This document shows, in pieces, positions 17,696 through 27,100 of a DNA stretch of 64,000 bases. The stretch comes from Verrucomicrobiia bacterium (GTDB lineage Bacteria > Verrucomicrobiota > Verrucomicrobiia > Verrucomicrobiales > Akkermansiaceae). The stretch is taken from positions 1 through 64,000 of the forward strand of contig JAUIGV010000025.1 in the NCBI GenBank assembly GCA_030432565.1, written 5' to 3'. Numbering within the stretch: the stretch's first letter is position 1; every line of letters starts with the position of its first letter. The notes below the pieces were generated by a model that did not search any database, had not been told where the DNA came from, and saw nothing but the letters and a program-made list of their open reading frames with translations. The position numbers and the translations under genes are program-made.

Positions 17696-18395
17696 AGACA
17701 CTCCCCGGGTCCCCGTGGTTACCTTCGTCCCGACTCCTATCGGGAACCTTGGCGACATCACTCTTCGTGCCATCGAGACCCTCCGGGAAGCGGACCTCAT
17801 TGCCTGCGAAGACACCCGGCATTCCCTGCGCCTGCTCAACCACCTCGAAATTTCGAGGCCACTCATTTCCCTGCATGACCACAACGAACAGCAACGCATC
17901 CCCGAGCTGATCGAGCGCGCCCGTAAGGGCGAGACCATTGCCGTCATCTCGGACGCCGGCACCCCCTGCCTCTCCGACCCCGGTCACCGCTTCCTCAAAG
18001 CCTGCCGTGATGAGGAAATCGAATTCACGGTCTTGCCGGGCCCGTCTGCAATCACAACCGCGCTTGTTGCCTCGGGATTTCCACCCCACCCATTTTCCTT
18101 CCACGGCTTCCTTCACGTCAAAAAAGGAAAGCGCGGCAAACAGCTTCAGGCTGCTCTCGAAAGCGCCGAAACCACCCTGTTCTTCGAGTCCCCCCACCGC
18201 CTGCCCTCCACTCTCGAAATCATCAGCGACCTGGCTCCGGAACACCCCGTCTGTGTCGCTCGCGAGCTCACCAAGGCTTTCGAGTCCCTGCACCACGGCA
18301 CCAGCGGCGAAATCGCGGCTTATTTTTCAGAACGAAAGGTGAGAGGTGAAATCGTCCTCCTTATTCCTCCACCTCCCCGGGAAAATGCGCGTTGA
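17685..18395 (+). CDS. rsmI: 16S rRNA (cytidine1402-2'-O)-methyltransferase
   Basis: 236 residues. RsmI family (tetrapyrrole-methylase fold), which methylates C1402 in the ribosomal P site using S-adenosylmethionine. Diagnostic motifs: VPTPIGNLGDITLRAIE (~13), IACEDTRHS (~38), ISDAGTPCLSDPG (~86), VLPGPSAITTAL (~113) and FFESPHR (~165). It starts inside the last codons of lptE (11-base overlap) and ends inside the S4-domain gene, so the cluster is translationally coupled. Confidence 0.95.
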   Translation: MASKDTPRVPVVTFVPTPIGNLGDITLRAIETLREADLIACEDTRHSLRLLNHLEISRPLISLHDHNEQQRIPELIERARKGETIAVISDAGTPCLSDPGHRFLKACRDEEIEFTVLPGPSAITTALVASGFPPHPFSFHGFLHVKKGKRGKQLQAALESAETTLFFESPHRLPSTLEIISDLAPEHPVCVARELTKAFESLHHGTSGEIAAYFSERKVRGEIVLLIPPPPRENAR

Positions 18396-18774
18396 TAAGT
18401 GGCTCTGGTCGGTTCGACTTTACAAAACGCGCAGCCAGGCTTCTCACGACTGCTCGGCCGGCAAGGTCAAGCGTGACGGGAAAACCCTCAAGCCCAGCGC
18501 AGCGCTCAAGCTTGGCGACAAGCTCGAGGTCCCCTCGCCGGACAACACCTACAAGCGCAACATCGAAGTGCTTCAACTCATCGAAAAAAGAGTCAGCGCC
18601 CCTCTGGCGCGCGAAGGCTACCTTGATCACACGCCGGGCGAGATTCTCGCCGAAGCGGAACGCCGGCGATTAGCCAACAAAGAGAACCGCCAACGGCGCA
18701 AGGAAGGCGACCAGGGCCGTCTCACCAAACGCAAACGACGCCAATGGGAGGAAGGTGGCGGTAACTTTTTCTAG
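18385..18774 (+). CDS. S4-domain RNA-binding protein (Hsp15/HslR-like)
   Basis: 129 residues from ATG 18385. The S4 fold opens directly with MRVDKWLWSVRLYKTRS, then A-x-x-x-x-CSAGKVKRDGK and LKLGDKLEV. This is the pattern of heat-shock protein 15, which binds stalled 50S subunits carrying nascent chain-tRNA. The C-terminus is Arg/Lys-rich (NRQRRKEG, KRKRRQW) and would bind RNA. A longer frame from 18346 exists but lies wholly inside rsmI and lacks S4 character. It is the last gene of the 16235-18774 cluster. Confidence 0.85.
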   Translation: MRVDKWLWSVRLYKTRSQASHDCSAGKVKRDGKTLKPSAALKLGDKLEVPSPDNTYKRNIEVLQLIEKRVSAPLAREGYLDHTPGEILAEAERRRLANKENRQRRKEGDQGRLTKRKRRQWEEGGGNFF

Positions 18775-18782
18775 CGTGGCCC

Positions 18783-18819
18783 AAAAAAGCCCCCACACCA
18801 GGTCCGGTGGGAGGGCTTT
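18783..18819 (-). terminator. terminator of the tRNA gene
   Basis: On the minus strand AAAGCCCTCCCACC (18819-18806) pairs, with one slip, with GGTGTGGGGGCTTT, followed by a run of six T. It lies just after the tRNA 3' end. In the plus direction no T-run follows, so it mainly serves the tRNA. Confidence 0.75.
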
Positions 18820-18827
18820 CGTGAAAA

Positions 18828-18902
18828 TGGTAGCAGCGGGCGGATTTGAACCGCCGACAAAAGGCTTATGAGTCCTCTGCTCTACCCCTGAGCTACGCTG
18901 CC
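18828..18902 (-). tRNA. tRNA with CAT anticodon, probably elongator tRNA-Met
   Basis: 75 bases including an encoded CCA end. Arms read on the minus strand: acceptor GGCAGCG/CGCTGCT, with a G-U pair at 1:72; D stem GCTC/GAGC; anticodon loop CTCATAA; T arm GGCGG-TTCAAAT-CCGCC. The anticodon stem GAGGA/GCCTT has a G-U pair at its outer end and an A-G mismatch next to the loop. The acceptor lacks the C1-A72 mismatch of bacterial initiator tRNA. CAT with this shape can also be the lysidine-modified tRNA-Ile2; Met is preferred but not proven. Confidence 0.88.
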
Positions 18903-18997
18903 GTTGCGCGGGGAATTATCGCCGCAGCACGGTTCTGTCCAATAAAAAAAGCTTCAAGATCGTATTGGGCGACATTTTCACTCACCTTGGAAGGCGG

Positions 18998-20206
18998 ATG
19001 AAATGGACGGCATTACTGATCCTGACAATCGGCTTGTTTGTCTTTTGGCCAAAAGATGAGGCACGTTCTCCCATTTCGTCCACGAAACAAAAGTCGGCAA
19101 GCGTCCAGCGGCCATCGACGGAACGACGTCGATCGGGAGGGCATTCCACCTCTTCCGGTCTCCAGAATGCCACGACAAAAGATCTCGAAGAGCAAATCCT
19201 AAGTCAATGGCCGGAGATTGAATCCGGTCTCCCCGCCCGCGACCCACGGGTCGTGAAATTCATCCGAACGCTCCGCGAACTAGGGAAAAGAGATGGCCCC
19301 GGCACTTTGGATTTTCTCGATCAACTTGACCAAACAGACAAGGAAGCGGCCTGGATTCAAGCCCGCATGGCAGTGGCCGGGGGCTGGGCCCTCAGCGATC
19401 CCGAGGCAGCCGCCCGGAGTCTTTTGGAAAAAGATCATATCCTGCAGGAGAACTATCAGGAGTTGACGATGGACTTTAACTTGGGTTCCAAAACTCCGGC
19501 CCACCAATCCATCACCCGCGCCGCTCGCCAAATTTTCGAACTCTGGGCCGAGGAAAATCACGAAGATGTCAAAAAAACTGCCGTGGAAATTGTCTCTAGA
19601 GGCTCAATGTGGAATTTCGGGATTCAGACGCAGCTCTGCGCGATCGCAAATAGGGACGGCGTCCTCTCTGGAACGGCTTCCATCAACAGAAATTCCATCG
19701 ACTATATCCTCAACAATCCTAATCGCACAGTTCCGCAATTTCACGCTAGCCAATCCAGGCCTTTGACTTCGGAAATGCAGACCATCGGTGAGCCTGACTT
19801 TAACCAAGAAGGGTGGGCCGCGCGTAATCCGGAGCTGGCGCTCGGAATGATTCACGAAAGGCGATTCGAGAAAGAACCAGACTTGATCTCTTTGATTTCA
19901 GGCCTCGCACGCACACACGAGGATTACGGGAGCCTGCTCGCAATGGCGGATCCTACGGAACGAATGAAAGTCGCGAGCCACCTCGTTCAGATGAAACACC
20001 CAACCGTTTCTGAAAGAATTTGGCAGCTGGATGGCCGGGAAACAACTTGGCGGCTTCCTCCTGAAATCCGAAGCCAAGCCGCAGAAACCCTTATAAAGGT
20101 GGGCCGCTTCACGCCGTCCCAGAGAGAAACTTTGATGATGAAGTTCAACAGTTTTCCCGTCACTCCACCCGAACTCCCCAACCAACAAAAAGACCCGGCT
20201 GAATAA
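18998..20206 (+). CDS. membrane-anchored or exported protein of unknown function
   Basis: 402 residues from ATG 18998 (frame open from 18965). MKWTALLILTIGLFVFWPK is a single N-terminal hydrophobic segment with no good signal-peptidase site, so probably an anchor; the rest would be periplasmic. A Ser/Lys-rich linker (~25-60) is followed by a mainly helical domain with phrases such as GWALSDPEAAARSLLE and GWAARNPELALGMI, which suggest degenerate helical repeats. Around 19667-19729 it carries NRNSIDYILNNPNRT, almost the same as a stretch in the secretin at 42813. No function can be given. Confidence 0.65.
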   Translation: MKWTALLILTIGLFVFWPKDEARSPISSTKQKSASVQRPSTERRRSGGHSTSSGLQNATTKDLEEQILSQWPEIESGLPARDPRVVKFIRTLRELGKRDGPGTLDFLDQLDQTDKEAAWIQARMAVAGGWALSDPEAAARSLLEKDHILQENYQELTMDFNLGSKTPAHQSITRAARQIFELWAEENHEDVKKTAVEIVSRGSMWNFGIQTQLCAIANRDGVLSGTASINRNSIDYILNNPNRTVPQFHASQSRPLTSEMQTIGEPDFNQEGWAARNPELALGMIHERRFEKEPDLISLISGLARTHEDYGSLLAMADPTERMKVASHLVQMKHPTVSERIWQLDGRETTWRLPPEIRSQAAETLIKVGRFTPSQRETLMMKFNSFPVTPPELPNQQKDPAE

Positions 20207-20230
20207 ACAGCCGGGCCTTTGAATTTTTTT
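20187..20230. terminator. bidirectional terminator between the unknown gene and gap
   Basis: CCCGGCTG (20194-20201) and CAGCCGGG (20208-20215) form an 8-bp stem with loop AATAAA. T-rich tracts follow on both strands: GCCTTTGAATTTTTTT going right, and TCTTTTTG going left. The left arm overlaps the stop codon of the 18998 gene. It sits between the two converging genes and can end both transcripts. Confidence 0.85.
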
Positions 20231-20246
20231 GACGTTCGAGCGAATC

Positions 20247-21257
<1,011 letters not shown>

Positions 21258-21312
21258 CTAGGAATATTAGGGTTGGTCGTCCTCCCAACCTGTCTGGCAG
21301 GAAAACGGCGGC

Positions 21313-21340
21313 ATTATGCAGGGAAGCCCTTCCCCGTCAA
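21313..21340 (-). promoter_or_regulatory. sigma70-like promoter of gap
   Basis: On the minus strand TTGACG (21340-21335) is followed after 16 bases by CATAAT (21318-21313), about 65 bases before the gap start codon. The spacing is slightly short; TAATGC at 18 bases is an alternative -10. Confidence 0.5.
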
Positions 21341-21416
21341 GGTTCACGCGAAATGATTCAGGCCGGATGAATTCCGCGCGATATCAGGGTGAAAGGGAGA
21401 TGACGGGCGAGATCCC

Positions 21417-22217
21417 CTATTGCGAAGGCTTGGGCGGCCTGGGGATTTTTGGCATGGGCTCGGGGGCATAACGATACCTCACCGGACCGGTCGCCTTGGC
21501 ATCCTGGGCCTTGTAAAAGAAGCAATTGACGCGCTGGCTGCTCAAAACCCGAAACTGGTTATCCCAAACCAGCCGTTTGCCTCCTTCCAATCCCTGCTCG
21601 ACGTAATTGACCATAATCCGATTCAAACCCTCCTCGATGGGCTTGATGACCACCTTTCCGGGCTCTACCGCAAATGTTTCAAACTGGGGTCTCTCGGTCG
21701 GGTCGGCAGGAACCGGAGCCAGCCGGATCTCCAGAAGTTTCTCTGAAACGTTGACAAAACGCATCTGCCCCGGCCTGAAGGACGCCTCATCATCTTTCAA
21801 AAGGAGCATTTGGGGATTGTTCCAGCTCATACTCGTCGAATCACGGTAAAGAACTCCCAGACTCAAGGGGGCCGCCGGCTTGGGCCTGGTGAGCCAGGGA
21901 GCCGCACCCGCCCCTTCCCCGGTTCGAATTTCCAAATTCTCGGTCGATCCCGCCATCGTCAGAACCGGAGTGAAGGCACGAAGCACCATTTTGAACGGGA
22001 GGGCCTGATCGCCCGAAACCAAAGAAGTCACCTCGGGAGGTTCCGAACCCGGAGGTGGTTTCAGCCCCTTGCGAATCCCGTCAACCAGTTCCTCCCGCCA
22101 GGGAGCTCGCTCTCCCAAGGTGAGGAAACGAATATGTTTCGGTGGATTTTCCTGGGCCTTGGCAAGCAAAGCCAGCGAACAAAAACCAAGAATGGCAAGC
22201 AGAGACGGTCTCATCAT
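21417..22217 (-). CDS. secreted protein of unknown family, tandem copy 1
   Basis: 266 residues with a signal peptide ending LLAKAQ. It is one of three neighbouring paralogues (also 22417 and 23315). Blocks shared by all three: NPPKHIRFL-LGE, RKG-PPPG-PPE, SGDQA-PF, LR-FT-LTMA, AAPLSLGV, NP-LLL-DD--SF, RFVNVS-K and a late FF-A. The C-terminus is Pro-rich (PMPKIPRPPKP). No cysteine, lipobox or catalytic motif is visible. The repeated beta-type blocks suggest two similar beta domains. An ATG three bases inside (22214) is an equal start choice. A conserved element lies about 35 bases upstream (22252-22262). Confidence 0.72.
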   Translation of the reverse strand: MMRPSLLAILGFCSLALLAKAQENPPKHIRFLTLGERAPWREELVDGIRKGLKPPPGSEPPEVTSLVSGDQALPFKMVLRAFTPVLTMAGSTENLEIRTGEGAGAAPWLTRPKPAAPLSLGVLYRDSTSMSWNNPQMLLLKDDEASFRPGQMRFVNVSEKLLEIRLAPVPADPTERPQFETFAVEPGKVVIKPIEEGLNRIMVNYVEQGLEGGKRLVWDNQFRVLSSQRVNCFFYKAQDAKATGPVRYRYAPEPMPKIPRPPKPSQ

Positions 22218-22251
22218 GTTTTACAAAGTTAATACATAAACCATGAGACTG

Positions 22252-22262
22252 CCAGCGAAAGG
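22252..22262 (-). promoter_or_regulatory. conserved upstream element of copy 1
   Basis: CCTTTCGCTGG on the minus strand, 35-45 bases before the start. The same word precedes copy 3 (24107-24117), and a variant, CTTTTGCTGG, precedes copy 2. Downstream of it both copies 1 and 3 have a TATG-x-(x)TTAAC/CTAAC stretch at nearly equal distance, so it may be part of the promoter (-35 region) or an operator. Confidence 0.4.
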
Positions 22263-22416
22263 TTTGCCCGAAAAGCCGTTGCTTCATTGCTTCGGCAATA
22301 AAACGGATCGTTACCGGATCTTGTGGCCGAGAGTCATCGCCAACACCGCCCTGAAGTCCGAGAGGATGAGAGTTCCCGCGTTCATTGGTTGCGGGTGTCA
22401 AAAATCGTCCGCAAGT

Positions 22417-23181
22417 TCAAGGTGCTTTAGGTGCCTTTGGTAATTTGGGAACGGTTTCGAACATTTGGCGGGTCCTGACGGGACCAGTCGATGACTCGGG
22501 ATCACGAGCCTGGAAAAAGAAGACCTGCACCCTTTGGTTAGTCAAAACCCGGGTGGTATTTTGTTCCAGAACGACCTGTTCCCCTCCGTTCTGGTATCCC
22601 AACATGAGACGAGTCGAGCCCACTTTAATCGGTTTGATCACCGATTTGCCGGGCGGCAATTTAAAGCCATCATTCCCAAGCTTCACCAGAGCGACCTTAT
22701 TCGAGACATTCACAAAACGAATTTGACCCGGCTTGAAGGAATCCTTGTCGTCCTTGAGAAGGAGGAATTTTGGATTATTCCACAACATGGTGGCCGGGTC
22801 ACGATAGACCACGCCAAGGCTTAGCGGCGCGGCTGGCATTGGCGAACTCAGCCAAGTCTCGCCAGACTCCTTCGTTCCCGCCTTAATCTCCAGCTTCGGG
22901 GTCGACCCGGCCATAGTCAGGAGCTTTGTGAAGGAGCGCAGATTGAATCGAAATGGAACAGCCTGATCACCGGAAACCAATGCAGTTGCTTCAGGAGGAT
23001 TGGCACCGGGAGGCGGGGGTTCTCCTTTTCGCGTCTTTTTGTCCAAGGTCTCGCTCCACGTCCAAAGTTCACCCAAAGCCAGGAAACGAATATGCTTGGG
23101 GGGATTCTTTTGGGCCCGGGCAAATGGAGCCATTGCCAAAAAGGCGCTGAAACACAGGATGACGACGGCGATTGCTTTCAT
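22417..23181 (-). CDS. secreted protein of unknown family, tandem copy 2
   Basis: 254 residues from ATG 23181 (frame open to 23208, but 23181 puts the signal peptide MKAIAVVILCFSAFLAMAPFARAQ at the start). Same family as the neighbours at 21417 and 23315: QKNPPKHIRFLALGE, SGDQAVPFRFNLRSF, PAAPLSLGVVYRD, KPGQIRFVNVSNK and QRVQVFFFQA are all in the same order. It is the most diverged of the three, both in its N-terminal third and in the upstream element, which reads CTTTTGCTGG at 23227-23218. Function unknown; exported. Confidence 0.72.
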   Translation of the reverse strand: MKAIAVVILCFSAFLAMAPFARAQKNPPKHIRFLALGELWTWSETLDKKTRKGEPPPPGANPPEATALVSGDQAVPFRFNLRSFTKLLTMAGSTPKLEIKAGTKESGETWLSSPMPAAPLSLGVVYRDPATMLWNNPKFLLLKDDKDSFKPGQIRFVNVSNKVALVKLGNDGFKLPPGKSVIKPIKVGSTRLMLGYQNGGEQVVLEQNTTRVLTNQRVQVFFFQARDPESSTGPVRTRQMFETVPKLPKAPKAP

Positions 23182-23217
23182 GGATTGGGCCAGCTTGTCA
23201 GGCTTCAAACCCGCCTG

Positions 23218-23227
23218 CCAGCAAAAG
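23218..23227 (-). promoter_or_regulatory. variant upstream element of copy 2
   Basis: CTTTTGCTGG on the minus strand differs by one base from the CTTTCGCTGG that precedes copies 1 and 3. It lies about 37 bases before the chosen start. Confidence 0.35.
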
Positions 23228-23251
23228 CTTTGTAAGAATTCCGATCAGGCC

Positions 23252-23291
23252 AAAAAAACGGACCAACCTCCCCGTCGGGAAATTGGTCCGT
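23252..23291 (-). terminator. strong terminator after copy 3
   Basis: Minus strand: ACGGACCAA (23291-23283) pairs with TTGGTCCGT (23266-23258) and runs into seven T. It is 24 bases after the stop of the gene at 23315. It shows that copy 3 and copy 2 are separate transcription units rather than one operon. Confidence 0.88.
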
Positions 23292-23314
23292 CGAAAATCA
23301 GGGTTTTAGAAAAG

Positions 23315-24070
23315 CTATCGCGAGCGGGGAGCCTTCGGCAGCTTTGGCATGGGCTCCGGCGCAAAATGGAATCTCACCGCTCCGGTTGCATTGGGGTTTT
23401 GAGCCTTGTAGAAAAAACACTGTACCCGTTGGTTGCTCAAAACTTTGATCTCGTTCTGCCAAATCTCCTTCTGGGCTTGCCCCTCGAGATATCCCACCAG
23501 AATTGGTGTTTTCCCCTCCTTGATCGGCTTGCTCGCAGTTTTGCCGGGTGCAATCCCAAAAGCGGATCTTCCCAATTTCACCAGCACCGTTTTATCAGAA
23601 ACATTGACGAAACGAATTTCCCCCGCCTTGAAAGACGAAGGATCATCCGGAAGAAGAAGCATCTTGGGATTGTCCCAACTCATCGTGGCAGGGTCCCGGA
23701 ACAGAACACCGAGACTCAACGGAGCCGCAGGCGGTCTCGACGTGGAGAGCCATGGAGTCGCGGCGGTCTCTTTCCCCTTGCGAATTTCCAGCTTCGGAGT
23801 GGTTGGCGCCATCGTGAGCATCTTCGTAAAAGCACGCAGGGTCATGTCAAAAGGAATGGCCTGATCTCCGGAGAGGAGAGCCGTGTCTTCGGGCGGAACC
23901 GAGCCCGGAGGTGGCTTGAGGCCTTTGCGAACCCCGTCCCTCAATTCCTCCTTCCAGGCAGGGAGCTCGCCCAAGGGAAGAAAACGAATGTGTTTTGGAG
24001 GATTGTCCTGGGCACTGGCGGCGGAAGCCAGGGCACAAAAACCAAGTGCGGTAAGAAGAATGCGTTTCAT
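23315..24070 (-). CDS. secreted protein of unknown family, tandem copy 3
   Basis: 251 residues from ATG 24070 (frame open to 24097), starting with signal peptide MKRILLTALGFCALASAASAQ. It is close to copy 1 (21417): NPPKHIRFLPLGELPAWKEE, RDGVRKGLKPPPGS, SGDQAIPFDMTLRAFTKML, PLSLGVLFRDPATMSWDNP and PMPKLPKAP at the end. Own upstream element (24107-24117) and own terminator (23252-23291). No known domain recognised. Conservation across three copies with differing surface-type residues suggests envelope proteins with related but distinct roles. Confidence 0.72.
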   Translation of the reverse strand: MKRILLTALGFCALASAASAQDNPPKHIRFLPLGELPAWKEELRDGVRKGLKPPPGSVPPEDTALLSGDQAIPFDMTLRAFTKMLTMAPTTPKLEIRKGKETAATPWLSTSRPPAAPLSLGVLFRDPATMSWDNPKMLLLPDDPSSFKAGEIRFVNVSDKTVLVKLGRSAFGIAPGKTASKPIKEGKTPILVGYLEGQAQKEIWQNEIKVLSNQRVQCFFYKAQNPNATGAVRFHFAPEPMPKLPKAPRSR

Positions 24071-24106
24071 AGGATCACCAAGGTTAGCATATTTCAAAAC
24101 CGGCCT

Positions 24107-24117
24107 CCAGCGAAAGG
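24107..24117 (-). promoter_or_regulatory. conserved upstream element of copy 3
   Basis: CCTTTCGCTGG on the minus strand, 37-47 bases before the start at 24070, identical to the element of copy 1 and followed at nearly the same distance by ATGCTAAC. Confidence 0.4.
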
Positions 24118-24145
24118 TTTCGCCGATTTTTCGGTCGCACGGCCC

Positions 24146-27100
24146 TTAAACCTCGTTTCGATTCAGCCACCGGAAGCTTTTCACTCTAAACCGACGCCCA
24201 AAATCCGGAAGTCCTCCCCCCTGCTGCGGATTCAACCCGGCCGCATCCGGCCTGAGCGGCTCGGGCAACCTTTGCACCACAGCCTCACACCAGGCTCTGG
24301 CCTTGATCTTCCCATTGACCACGGCCTCACCATAGCCCCTGATGACAAAAGTATCCGAACGGGCCGACAAGCCCGGGCCAATCGCTTGCAGAACATCGGC
24401 CTGGGTCAGGTAAACCGGCGCCCCCCACGCTTTACTCTCAGGCTTCAAGGTTTGCTCAAGGAGAGTGGAGTCCTCAATATTGTCCGGATGATTGTAGTCA
24501 GCCAGCGAGCGCTCATTGGTGAGGAGAAATCGTGGCTCCTGATTGAGCGGCTGATTAATGCCGGCCCGTTCAATGGCAGCCTCGAGAGCCCCTTTCTCAC
24601 CTGCTAAATCATCGCTCAGGCGACGATTGACAAAATCAGCCAGCGAAAGAAACGGCCCCCGTTCATGAACCTCCTCAACGATGGCGCGGGCAAGTCGATC
24701 AATTTCATCGTCATTCAGAACTCTCGTGCCATCCCAGGTTTGGTCCATCGTCACCGCGTCTTCCGAAGTCCATTCCTCCCTCCCCCCGCCGATAATCCTC
24801 GGAAACGGAGTCTCCCCGTTTTCCCGGCGATTCGCCGAAAGAATCGCTTTCCAGGCCTCGATGCTCGTCGAGTTGACGTTGAAGGCGCCGTCATTCATGA
24901 GAGCCAGGCCGGCCCGATGGAAATTGTAAATTTGGTCGTGGTCCGCTCCCCGGACCGGGCGCATGCGCGGATTTGGAAGTTGTCCCGCCACCCCGTTCTG
25001 CGCAGCCTGACGGAGTTGGCTCTCCGATCCGGAGCTCAGAAAGTAATCATCCCAAAGGGTATGATTCACCTCATAGGAAAGATCATAAACGACATTGGAG
25101 GTCTCCGGGACGTCGAGAAACAATCCCTTGCCATGCTCGGCCCAAGTGTCGCGTGAAGTGCCACGCTCGGAATTGTCGGACCACCCGATTTTCCCGGCCG
25201 AGAAACCATTGGACTCCCGCTCGTCCCCCTGCAGGAGAGGCGCTGTCCGGACCAGCCCGTCGAGACCGAACTTGGGATCCGCGAGGGAATTGCCAATGGC
25301 ATAAGACGGATGCCAGACGTATTCCGAAATCTTGGCGTGCTGGAATTGGGCCAGCGAAACAATCCCAAGTTCGCGCCTTGGCACGTCGAAAAGAATATTC
25401 CTTTTTGCCCCCGCGATCGGCAAACCAAAGGGATTGCCGCGGTTCCGGTTATCGGAACCGCGCACCGGAGTTTGCGCCCCCCAGCTCACGGACTCATCAT
25501 AAAGGTCGCGCGTGTAGATTCCAAAAAACCAAGGCCCGCTCGCAACCCCATCGCCTACGTTGCCAATCAAATTCTCGAAGGGCGACCGCGAGGAATAAGC
25601 CGCACGCAGGTTCCAATTCGCGAGATAAGCTTCCTCCCAAACTTCCGGTTGATCTGACAATTCGTTGCCTCCGATTCCCAAATTGGAAGCGTGCTCGGTG
25701 AGCCACCGCATCCGGTATCCCTGCCGGGTTCGACGGTCGGGAGGCATGGTCACAACCGGGTTGACCATATCGAGAAATTCAATCTGAACCCCGCTGTTTG
25801 GATCGGAAGGATCGTGATACCAGGCTTCGGGCGGCTCCCTTCCTGCCCCGAATTGCAGCGAACAAGAGACCGAGGCAATCTGGGGAAGGGTATCGAAATC
25901 CGGCGGCGCGACTTGCGATCGGCTATCCACCTTCTTTAGAATCATCTGGCTGTCGTCACTCTGGGTTAGCTGACCTTCGCCCCCAAAAAAGGCATCCGAC
26001 GGGCTATACCAAAAACGCTTGGGATACCAGGCCATCCCGCCAACCTCACCGGGATTTTCTTCATCAAACTCGGAAGCGGAATGATAATAGTTGTTGGCAA
26101 AATCGTAATCGGCAGTCGCGGTCAAGGTGTTATTCAAAACGTTCTGCCCGTCGTACTCGGCCGCCTTGTTGGGCAGGAAAACGAGGCACTCTCCAGGTTG
26201 AAATGTAGTCTCCTCCAGATGAAAATAATAGCTTCCGGTGTAGGCGTCATCGTAAGCCTGACTCCCGACCACCGGGCCATCCGGCCTCGTCCGGCCTCCA
26301 AAGCTCAGCCAGGTCGCGAATCCCAGAAAGCGCTCCCCCCCGTCCGGAGTCGGCTGCCAGGCATCCGTTCTAAAACCCCGACGACCGTTCACTTGCAACA
26401 TGGCAATCGTCGCAGGAAGTGAGATCGGAACACTGTAAGGATTCCACAGAACCACTTTCGGGAAATCGTGGCTTCGGATGTTAAAGGGAAAACGACTCCC
26501 CGCCGGATTGCGATGGGTGCTGAAGGTATTAAACATCGAGCCTTCCACCAAAATCGGGGTGAGACTGGCCTGGTCGACGTCAGTAAGTGCGGCCGGATTG
26601 AGATTTTGCGAACTCCCTTGCAGCTCGTCCGGGATTGCCAAATTCTTTTCGGTCTTCGGGAGAAGCGCCTCCACTTGATTGCCTTGCAAAGTCACGCGAT
26701 CGCCGAGGCGGGCCCAATTGCGAAGGAGCCCGAATTTGGGCGAGGTCTCAATATGGCGGGTCTCCTGCCAATCCAACCCTTGCCGCGCCGCGGCTTCCGC
26801 ATTCGGGGGCCCCACCAAATTATCATCCACCGAAAGCCCCGGACTAAGGATCCGCCCATCGCGACGAATGGGCTCCACATCGGTCTCGCGGTTCAAAAAC
26901 ACGGTGAGGTTCCGCTGCAGACCACCATCGCGAACATTGGCCAACACGCCTTGGGAATGAATCGTAACGTCATGAAATCCGGAACGACGCCATTCCTCTC
27001 CCTGGCTGTGGGCAAGATCCACGGTAAGATCGGAGACAAGACGGGACTTGGTCGGCTCATTAAAACGAATCCGGTTGCCAGCCTCACTCTCGACACCCGC

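Noticed and set aside
23000-24607. 535-codon plus-strand frame over copies 2 and 3 of the secreted triplet
   Set aside because: It crosses a strong terminator and two signal-peptide genes on the other strand; composition is Arg/Ser/Pro-rich, as antisense frames are.
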